From JBEIHX01 sp040381075 (lineage in GTDB: Bacteria > Pseudomonadota > Alphaproteobacteria > Caulobacterales > Aquidulcibacteraceae), in contig JBEIHX010000024.1 of assembly GCA_040381075.1 (NCBI GenBank), forward strand, positions 1 to 57,207: 57,207 nucleotides of DNA, given 5' to 3'. A program made the translations under genes and the position numbers. Each line of letters opens with the position of its first letter. The first letter of the stretch is position 1. Shown in pieces: positions 7,601 to 13,064 of this stretch. Below the pieces are notes generated by a model. It did not search any database. It was not told the origin of the DNA and worked only from the letters and a program-made list of their open reading frames with translations.

Positions 7601-10156
7601 GCGCTGACCACCGAACGAGTAGGCTCTACTTGGGATGGCGTAGTCCAGGGAATAGCCGGCGGCACTCCGTTTATCCCAAGCGCCAATGTGAATTTGGAAG
7701 GCGTTGTCTCCTCCATCGGACTGGTTTGTCTTGTTTTGGCGCTTGGCTTGGTCGCCGCGCGATTTGCGCCGGAGAAGCTGCCGCCGCCGCGGGAAAAATC
7801 CATGTTCGGCTCGCCCGGCGCCTGGCGACCGGCGGCGTTGGCGGCGGGCGTGTTGCTGGCGGCGGCGCTGCCCGCCGTGATCTTCGCCGGCTGGTTCCAG
7901 AGCACGCATTTCCGGCTGGAAACAGCCGAGGCGCCAGGCGAGGGCGTGATCGCTACAAGCCCGGACGGGCGCTTGATTGCCGTGGCCAGTGCGGATGGGG
8001 CCTTACGCACATTCGATGCCGCCGCCCCGCGTGAGCCGCTGGCGATCATCGCCATGCCAAGCCGCTCGCCTGTTGTCTCGCTTGCCATCCGCCAGGTCGC
8101 CAATGGCCCGGCGCTCGTCGCCGCAGCGCAGGCCAACGGCGGTTTCGCCGTGTTCGACGCCCGTGGCGGGGCTTCTGTATTCACAATGCCTGCTGCTCCG
8201 CGTCGCCCAATTGTCAGCATGGATCAGAGCGAACCTGGCGTCTGGATCGATTTCTGGGATGGGTTGCGCACGCTGGTCGCCATCGGGCCCGACGGGCAGT
8301 GGGCGTACGCGCATCAGGTCAATGGAGCGGCGCAAATCGTATCGGGTCCTGCCGGGCTTACGCCGATCACAGTTAGTTCAAATGCGCCGGTCTTGGCCTT
8401 CGCCGCTGCGGACGATGCGCCAGGGCGCTGGATCGCGGCGCTGGGCGATGGATCGATCGTGCTGGCGAGCGCGGGCGGCGTCCAACCCGCCACACCGGAC
8501 GTGCGCCTCCCTGGCCGGGCGCGGATGATAGCGGTTTCTGGCCAAACCATCCGCGCCATTGGCGATGACGGTTCGATCCTTGAGGCGGACGTTACGCCCG
8601 CAGGCCTCGCCAATGCACGCCTGTTGCCCGCTGACGCACGGCTTGCTCTAGGGCCGGCCGTTGGGTGGCAGGTTGGGCAGCTTAAGGCGCCAACACCCGA
8701 GTGCATGTCACTCGCGCAGCAGGTTCAGCAAGAGCGTAGCGACCCCGCCGCCCCCAATTCTCGTGCTGGCGAGGGGCCGAAGGTGCGTGCTTTGCGCGCC
8801 GCATTTGCAGAGCGTTGCCCGGGCCTCAACGTCAACGACCTGGCGAAGCCGCCGCAGACCGTTGCGAACTCAGATCCGCCGCAGTGCGCGCCATTTGCCA
8901 ACGAATGGGCATCGCAGGCGACTGCGGCGCGAAGTGAACAAGCCACGCGCCTCTTGGCCCGTGTTCCGGCAATTTGTGCGCAGCTTCGCGCCGAAATTTC
9001 CAGAACGGCGGGTCCTCGTCTGCCAGACGTGCGCGGCGCGACGGACCAAGTCATTGTGTTCTTTGATTGGGACAGTTCGACTTTGACGCCTGAGGCGATG
9101 GCGGTGATTGACGATGCGCTGAAGCGCACCCCGCCAGAGAAGCTGACCCGCGTAGTCGTGATCGGCCATACCGACACGGTCAACAGCGCGGCCTATGCCC
9201 AACAATTTAGCGCGCGGATGGCTGCGTCAGTCAGTCAGGCGCTGGTCGGGCGCGGCGTGCGGCCGGAATTGATCGAGCAGGTCGGCCGTGGCCAGTCTGA
9301 CCTTATGGTCCAAACCGGAAACGGCGTGCGCGAGCCGCAGAACCGGCGGGTGGTGGTCTCGCTGTTTGCGGGCCGTCAGCAAGCGCAAATCTCCCCTTCC
9401 ACCCCTGCCGGCACGATCTTCCGCGACCGGGCGGAGGGTTTGCCCGAAAGCGCGATCCCGGAGATGGTGGTGATCCAGGCCGGATCCTTCCTGATGGGCT
9501 CGCCCGACAGCGAGTTGGATCGCGACACCGACGAAGGCCCTCAGCGGCGGGTGACGATCGGCCAGCCCTTCGCGGCAGGCCGGTTTGAAGTGACGTTTGA
9601 CGAGTGGGCGGCGTGCGTGGCGGGCGGCGGGTGCTCGTCCAATCCGAGCCCGGCCGATCAAGGCTGGGGCCGAGGCCGCCGTCCGGTGATCAATGTGAGC
9701 TGGAGCAATGCGCAGGAGTATGTACGGTGGCTGAGTCAAACGACCGGCCAGCGTTATCGCCTGCTGTCTGAGGCGGAGTGGGAATACGCTGCCCGGGCTG
9801 GCACACCCACGCGCTGGAGCTTTGGCGATGACGAAAGCCAGCTGGGAACTTATGCGTGGTTCAGCAGAATTTCCAACAGCCGCACCCAGCCGGTCGGCGG
9901 TAAAATTCCCAACCGATTCGGTTTACATGACGTTCACGGGAACGTTTGGGAGTGGGTGGAGGATTGCTACGCCGAGAATTATTCCGGCCTCGCAACCAAC
10001 GGATCGGCTAACACAACCCAGGGTTGCTCGTTCCGCGTGAACCGCGGCGGCGGCTGGGGCAACTATGCCCAGTACCTCCGCTCGGCGTACCGCAACTGGG
10101 ACTCGCCCGCGAACCGGGGCAGCTTTCTCGGTTTCCGCGTCGCCCGGACGCTTTAA
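4634..10156 (+). CDS. DGR target 2: giant nine-pass membrane protein with OmpA and variable FGE domains
   Basis: The 1840-residue product starts with a cytoplasmic helical region (1-130) like the N-terminus of MoxR-associated vWA proteins. Membrane segments lie near 136-157 and 377-400. A cytoplasmic part (403-835) follows, with a vWA-like stretch (about 470-620; EYLVLIER, RLIVLGTG, RALLTPLPVAEW) that lacks a DxSxS metal site. Seven more membrane segments follow (841-1087), then a WD-like region (about 1090-1340), an OmpA-type peptidoglycan-binding domain (about 1473-1578; FFDWDSSTLTPEA, GHTD, NRRV) and an FGE-like domain (1605-1840). Nine segments and positive-inside charges place the C-terminus in the periplasm, which fits the OmpA domain and the four FGE cysteines (C1661, C1667, C1778, C1798). 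Residues 1798-1837 are the DGR variable repeat. A transmembrane sensor passing binding events to the MoxR/TIR pair is an inference. Confidence 0.93.
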   Translation: MVQSRDLDPEIGYQLYGGGEESYGDSGYAFGLLSHLRAAGLPIGPREHLAAGVLLAELLADLPPTEPRNTLADFRAQLAPLLARTPEETETFGRVFDALAPRWRASVAGGASAQEVSVGVAPGAAERVRTKINWRRWGVTAGIGALAVALLVWLWLSLFPPSVTPVEPAPPSGPSDISNPAPSTVPVSVAPEDAEALRSLTRVRDAIAAKTLYIFAPTLSELSASLAQKSAIGWNAAGYEQRLHELTGLERSRPLDLSGVGESARTLATLATALDLIERPGQGGAFARYQLAAATAAPPENSARALRAVIDAGVEGPLPEERAEALAAIKQAITGRHPLAAFDDAIERALAIEPDPRLSWLTPAPPGWHEPKVKAPPWWALILAALTPLALCAAWLANALVFKRAFLRRRKPEFPPLLLDLRSKAHSTIGFAADAFREAARKLARRTPKQTDRLDLEKTVQASLRGGGLIVEPVFATTRNTPEYLVLIERRAPGDHDYERMRQMAGRLKEVLPVSIFAYQTEPAFLDPEDDGRAESIDRLSAKYPDHRLIVLGTGEGFLSVRTLEPTPAAEKLMRWDRRALLTPLPVAEWAQDEFQLARALQMPIGRATPEGFAALADLLGLEGEIEAELVRPTGDNLAQPLPAILRLDPEDLLYPNPPDDRPISTIIAQLRTYLDAPGFDWLCALAVYPAIQWDLTLYLGAQLPRLDGGDPKDDPLYSEERIAAIALLPWFREGQMPNWLRRALIGAMTPTRERQVRVLVQDLLRQATLPEPKTDEDKIRFKLIREQMAERQRNEPVVGPPPELLMEDQVLVDFLAKGDVTDLEYTGPDARPEQERRFRLGWIEILGAGVATAYSAAALFAVPKPWEGPAPTGAWLGLVLLVFGSVLGTAIVAWRRSYEGVRVALERLVSPAITVALLLLAFAGLIGPDGQSRLLQLFAAGVLLTPVSRWIANRLGVFFPSIRGGFGSRVGSTVVEGACAGLVASILFALTTERVGSTWDGVVQGIAGGTPFIPSANVNLEGVVSSIGLVCLVLALGLVAARFAPEKLPPPREKSMFGSPGAWRPAALAAGVLLAAALPAVIFAGWFQSTHFRLETAEAPGEGVIATSPDGRLIAVASADGALRTFDAAAPREPLAIIAMPSRSPVVSLAIRQVANGPALVAAAQANGGFAVFDARGGASVFTMPAAPRRPIVSMDQSEPGVWIDFWDGLRTLVAIGPDGQWAYAHQVNGAAQIVSGPAGLTPITVSSNAPVLAFAAADDAPGRWIAALGDGSIVLASAGGVQPATPDVRLPGRARMIAVSGQTIRAIGDDGSILEADVTPAGLANARLLPADARLALGPAVGWQVGQLKAPTPECMSLAQQVQQERSDPAAPNSRAGEGPKVRALRAAFAERCPGLNVNDLAKPPQTVANSDPPQCAPFANEWASQATAARSEQATRLLARVPAICAQLRAEISRTAGPRLPDVRGATDQVIVFFDWDSSTLTPEAMAVIDDALKRTPPEKLTRVVVIGHTDTVNSAAYAQQFSARMAASVSQALVGRGVRPELIEQVGRGQSDLMVQTGNGVREPQNRRVVVSLFAGRQQAQISPSTPAGTIFRDRAEGLPESAIPEMVVIQAGSFLMGSPDSELDRDTDEGPQRRVTIGQPFAAGRFEVTFDEWAACVAGGGCSSNPSPADQGWGRGRRPVINVSWSNAQEYVRWLSQTTGQRYRLLSEAEWEYAARAGTPTRWSFGDDESQLGTYAWFSRISNSRTQPVGGKIPNRFGLHDVHGNVWEWVEDCYAENYSGLATNGSANTTQGCSFRVNRGGGWGNYAQYLRSAYRNWDSPANRGSFLGFRVARTL
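10024..10146 (+). repeat. DGR variable repeat VR2
   Basis: Aligned without gaps to template 11792-11914, it differs at 16 positions, all of them template adenines (to T or G). All non-adenine positions match. The downstream base (G, where the template has C at 11915) ends the homology, the same boundary change as in VR1. Because VR1 and VR2 differ from each other at most changed sites, they were diversified independently. Confidence 0.97.
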
Positions 10157-10193
10157 AGTTGTGATTGTTGATTTGTTAAGTTGTGCAAAAATC
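10147..10193 (+). repeat. 47-bp block directly 3' of VR2 (copy 2)
   Basis: It matches 703-749 (reverse complement) at 45 of 47 bases and includes the ACGCTTTAA codon context plus an AT-rich tail ending in GTGCAAAAATC. Homology between the two loci stops here. The block is absent after the template repeat. Confidence 0.85.
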
Positions 10194-10237
10194 CGAATCA
10201 AAAACTCTGTTGGGGGCGAGACGCGTTGGCGAAGCCA

Positions 10238-10262
10238 TCGATCGCTCCGGGGGAGCGATCGA
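10238..10262 (+). other. Perfect 11-bp hairpin downstream of VR2
   Basis: Arms TCGATCGCTCC (10238-10248) and GGAGCGATCGA (10252-10262) enclose a GGG loop. A second hairpin (about 10262-10279, seven pairs with one wobble) follows. DGR targets are known to carry a GC-rich hairpin or cruciform after the variable repeat that promotes homing; this one is unusually far, about 92 bases past the repeat. It is not followed by a T-run, which argues against a simple terminator. Confidence 0.65.
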
Positions 10263-10290
10263 AGCTCCGAGCGGGGCTTACCCCAGCATT

Positions 10291-10320
10291 CTCGGCGCAG
10301 CCGAGCCGCAAAAATTTTTT
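10291..10320 (+). terminator. Possible intrinsic terminator/attenuator upstream of avd
   Basis: CTCGGC and GCCGAG arms with a GCA loop are followed nine bases later by six Ts (10315-10320). It lies between the 1840-residue gene and avd, so it could reduce read-through into the DGR enzyme genes. The gap between stem and T-run makes the call uncertain. Confidence 0.35.
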
Positions 10321-10334
10321 AGGAAGAACGATCC

Positions 10335-10799
10335 GTGTCAGGGCCTCAGAAACCGGCAAAAGAAAAACCCACCACGGGGCAAGTGCTGGCGGAAGAGATC
10401 TTCACACTCAACGCATGGCTGTTGCAGATCATCGACAAGTTCCCGCGCAATCATAAATTCTTGCTGGGAGAAAAGATCCAGACCGCCGCAATCGATCTTA
10501 TGCTGGCGGTTGTGGATGCCACCTATACCAAGGATCGCAGCGCCCTGTTGCGCGCCGCGCAAATGAACATCGAGAAGCTGCGCTTCCTGTTCCGCTTGGC
10601 CAACGCCGCAGGAATCATGTCTCATGCTTCCTATGAACACGCCGCCCGCCAAGTCGATCAGATCGGCCGCGGCATCGGCGGCTGGCGAAAGGCCCATTCC
10701 GCGCAGGGAACCAATGCCCAAGCGACACGATCATTTGTTCGAGAATATCGCGAACTTCCAAGCGCTGCGGCAAGCGGCGCGCCGGGCGATCCGGGGTAA
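10335..10799 (+). CDS. avd: DGR accessory variability determinant (Avd, four-helix bundle)
   Basis: This 154-residue protein matches the bAvd family in pattern: KFPRNHKFLLGEKI, then LMLAVVDATYTKD, NIEKLRFLFRLANAAGIMS, YEHAARQVDQIGRGIGGW. Avd forms a basic pentamer of four-helix bundles that binds the reverse transcriptase and the template RNA and is needed for mutagenic cDNA synthesis. The GTG start is supported by AGGAAG at 10321-10326. The core (to about residue 113) has the usual size; the remaining tail overlaps the reverse transcriptase start and may be dispensable. The overlap of 86 bases with the next gene suggests translational coupling. Confidence 0.9.
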   Translation: MSGPQKPAKEKPTTGQVLAEEIFTLNAWLLQIIDKFPRNHKFLLGEKIQTAAIDLMLAVVDATYTKDRSALLRAAQMNIEKLRFLFRLANAAGIMSHASYEHAARQVDQIGRGIGGWRKAHSAQGTNAQATRSFVREYRELPSAAASGAPGDPG

Positions 10800-11808
10800 G
10801 CGGAAAAAGCCAGGCGCGGCGCGGTTTCAGTTTGGCCTTGAGCGCGAATTGCTTCGGCTGGAACGCGAATTGCACGACGGAACCTACAGCACCGGCCGCT
10901 ACACCGAAATTCAGCTGATCAAGCCCAAGCAGCGCCTCGTTTCCGCCGCGCCGTTCCGTGATCGAGTGGTGCAGCATGCCTTGATGGAGGTGGTCGCTCC
11001 GCTATTCGAGCGCAGCTTCATCGGCAACAGTTTTGCCAACCGGATCGGCAAGGGCGCTCATCGCGCGCTCGATACCTATGAGCACTATCGCGACCGACAC
11101 GCTCATGTTCTGCGCTGCGACATCTTCCGCTATTTTCCCTCCATCGATCATGAGATTTTGAAGCGGGATTTTCGCCGCCACGTCGCCTGCGCACGGACGC
11201 TGGCGCTCATGGACACAATCATTGACGGCTCCAATCTTCAAGAGCCGGTCAACCTGCATTTTTCCGGGGACGATTTGCTCGCCCCACTTGCCCGCCGCCG
11301 CGGCCTGCCGATCGGCAATCTCACCAGCCAGTTTTCCGCCAATCTCTATCTCAATCCGCTCGACCATATCTGCACGGAAGTTCTGCGCGCGCCCTATCTG
11401 CGTTATGTCGATGATTTCGCCTTGTTTCATGACGATCCGGCCGTTCTGGCGTCCTGGCGCGAGCGTATCAGCCAGTTCCTGGATCGGCGACGCCTGCGGC
11501 TACATCCGCGCAAGACGGTCATTCACCCTACCAACGCGCCGGCGGAGTTTCTTGGCTTCGTCTTGCACGCCAATGGCAAACGCGCCTTGCCGGAAGCCAA
11601 TGTCAAAGCCTTCAAGGGCAGGTTGCGCGGCATGATCGCCGCCGTCAGCGCCGGGTCTTTGCGGCGTGCGGATGCCGAAGCGAGGATTGCATCCTGGGCG
11701 GCACACGCCGATCATGCCCACACTCGGGCGCTGAAGCGCGCGATTCTCGGCCGCGGCGCCACAGCGCTTCGGACGGGACCTGACCGGACCTTTGCTCGAA
11801 CCGCGTGA
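10714..11808 (+). CDS. DGR reverse transcriptase
   Basis: The 364-residue enzyme has the DGR-type N-terminus (HDHLFENIANFQAL), RCDIFRYFPSIDH with the first catalytic aspartate (D136), GLPIGNLTSQ (197-206), which is the DGR form of RT motif 4, and LRYVDDFALF with the catalytic YVDD (231-234). The thumb region ends with KTVIHPTN...FLGFVLH. It makes adenine-mutagenised cDNA from the template RNA. I chose the ATG at 10714 (AGGGA at 10705-10709) over the upstream ATG at 10624, because family similarity begins here and the upstream part is an overprint of avd. The stop codon lies inside the template repeat. No maturase/endonuclease or retron features are present. Confidence 0.97.
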   Translation: MPKRHDHLFENIANFQALRQAARRAIRGKRKKPGAARFQFGLERELLRLERELHDGTYSTGRYTEIQLIKPKQRLVSAAPFRDRVVQHALMEVVAPLFERSFIGNSFANRIGKGAHRALDTYEHYRDRHAHVLRCDIFRYFPSIDHEILKRDFRRHVACARTLALMDTIIDGSNLQEPVNLHFSGDDLLAPLARRRGLPIGNLTSQFSANLYLNPLDHICTEVLRAPYLRYVDDFALFHDDPAVLASWRERISQFLDRRRLRLHPRKTVIHPTNAPAEFLGFVLHANGKRALPEANVKAFKGRLRGMIAAVSAGSLRRADAEARIASWAAHADHAHTRALKRAILGRGATALRTGPDRTFARTA

Positions 11809-11914
11809 ACCGCGGCGGCGGCTGGAACAACAATGCCCAGAACCTCCGCTCGGCGAACCGCAACAGGAACACGCCCACGAACCGGAACAACAATCTCGGT
11901 TTCCGCGTCGCCCG
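11792..11914 (+). repeat. DGR template repeat (TR)
   Basis: This 123-bp repeat is the invariant donor for VR1 and VR2. Thirty adenines lie in the 120 bp shared by all three, most of them in AAC/AAT (Asn) triplets of the frame used by the targets; such codons reach many residues but no stop when adenines mutate. It overlaps the last 17 bases of the reverse transcriptase gene, so the template RNA is expected to be the 3' part of the avd-rt transcript. The template has C at 11915 where both targets have G, the kind of 3' difference that sets donor and recipient roles. Confidence 0.96.
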
Positions 11915-12243
11915 CACGCCTCCCGCCAGAACCGCGCCGATCAGGGTCGACGCGGGCGCGCACAAGGCGTCCAGGGCCGGTCTTGAAGAGTGACGGGTGC
12001 GCCGTCGCCGCCCCGCGCCTTGCCGGACGCCCCTTCGGTCGAGAAGGCAAGAGCCGGGGCGTGGGGCGGGTTGCGCTACGGACAGCGCCGTGTCCGGTTT
12101 GGGCGGTGTGACCGCGGGCGGGATGGGTGGGAAATGCCCCGGCCTGTGAATTCGGCGCTGGCCGCCGGCCGATCCCGAAAGTCACCGTTCGGGGCCGGCT
12201 TGACGCCCTGGCCTTCAAGCCAGGGCGCCTTGGTTAGACAGGA
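11915..12243. other. Template RNA 3' flank / non-coding
   Basis: No gene is supported here. In characterised DGRs the region after the TR is part of the template RNA and primes cDNA synthesis, so the first 100-150 bases probably function as RNA. A hairpin with arms CGCCCTGGC (12204-12212) and GCCAGGGCG (12219-12227) sits between the convergent rt and ssb transcripts and may act as a two-way terminator. Confidence 0.5.
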
Positions 12244-12669
12244 TCAAGCCGCCGCCTCTGCATCAATGGCCGCTGACGCCTTGCCGTGCTTGGTCTTAGC
12301 GGCTGGGGCTTCGGCTTCCTGCTCCCGCGGCTTGGCGCGGGCGAGGATTTCGACATCGCCGAACGGGCCAACCACGAACTCGACAGTGGAGCGGGTGATC
12401 CCCTTGGCGTCGTCGTAGCTGGAGGGACGAATTTGGCCGACGAGCCGCACACGGGTGCCTTTCTGCACCTGCGCTTCGATGCGCTCGACCTTTGGGCCGG
12501 GGAAAACGGCGACGCGGTGCCAGTAGGTTTTCTCTGCCCATTCGCCGCTGTCGCGCTTCCAGCGTTCGCTGGTCGCCACCGACAGCACCGCGAGCTTCTT
12601 GCCGCCTTTGATCGCCTTGATCTCCACGCTGCCCACATTGCCGATGATTTCGAAGGATGCCTTGTCCAT
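12244..12669 (-). CDS. ssb: Single-stranded DNA-binding protein of the element
   Basis: The 141-residue protein has an OB-fold ssDNA-binding domain (SFEIIGNVGSVEIKAI, LSVATSERW, TYWHRVAVFPGPKVERIEAQ, RVRLVGQI) and a low-complexity acidic/alanine tail ending in AEAAA rather than the usual DDDIPF tip. The ATG at 12669 has GGAGCAAAG before it and fits the family start; a longer frame to 12768 has no support. SSB genes of this type travel on plasmids and integrative elements beside parB-like genes, as here. Without the conserved acidic tip it may not recruit host SSB partners in the usual way. Confidence 0.85.
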   Translation of the reverse strand: MDKASFEIIGNVGSVEIKAIKGGKKLAVLSVATSERWKRDSGEWAEKTYWHRVAVFPGPKVERIEAQVQKGTRVRLVGQIRPSSYDDAKGITRSTVEFVVGPFGDVEILARAKPREQEAEAPAAKTKHGKASAAIDAEAAA

Positions 12670-13064
12670 GATCTTTGCTCCGTACCCGGAGGGCTCATCC
12701 CGCCGGGGTCGCGTTCGCGACGCCCGCCGAAATGCAGCCGGACAGTCAGCTTTAGCGGCGGCTTGCAATGGCTTGGCGCGGCCTGCAGGCGCGCGTGCGC
12801 GCCGAAGCCTCGGGCCATTGCAAGCCGGACGACGGATGCTGTCTCAGGGCGAGAAGCGAGAACGCGCGCCTTTGGCGGGTGGCTTTTGGGTGGAGCTGGT
12901 CAGGACATGCGGTCGCAAATGTCGGCCAAGGTCAGCGCGGGGTTCGGGGGCCGGCGGCCGGACTCGTTGCTTGGTGCAGCGACAAGCAAGTGTGAGTGCG
13001 AAAACCGAAATGGGCCGACGGGAGCGATGGAGTGAACCACAGCCTTCGCCGGCCCGATTTGAAA
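12670..13064. other. Intergenic region with long inverted repeat
   Basis: No gene is supported. It contains a perfect 14-bp inverted repeat, arms at 12759-12772 and 12814-12827, around a core rich in GC palindromes (GCCTGCAGGC at 12781-12790; GCGCGTGCGCGC). It lies upstream of ssb and downstream of the ParB-like gene, a reasonable place for a promoter with operator, a replication origin or a ParB binding site. Confidence 0.5.
12759..12827. repeat. 14-bp perfect inverted repeat, arms 41 bp apart
   Basis: CGGCTTGCAATGGC (12759-12772) is the exact reverse complement of GCCATTGCAAGCCG (12814-12827). The spacer is itself partly palindromic, so a cruciform is possible. Confidence 0.75.

Noticed and set aside
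740..10156. True formylglycine-generating enzymes activating a sulfatase
   Set aside because: No sulfatase gene is nearby, the domains lack the expected active-site cysteine arrangement, and both C-termini are DGR variable repeats.
10714..11914. Retron or group II intron
   Set aside because: The reverse transcriptase has DGR-type motifs with Avd and a TR/VR pair; there is no msr/msd-like structure, no maturase or endonuclease domain and no intron ends.
11805..11993. Short frame starting GTG inside the template repeat that reads like the end of an FGE domain
   Set aside because: It is the template read in the target frame; it has no ribosome-binding site and no upstream FGE domain, and it is explained by the TR's origin.
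12286..13035. Plus-strand frame opposite ssb and through the intergenic region
   Set aside because: No ribosome-binding site and no domain; the inverse strand encodes a clear OB-fold SSB.
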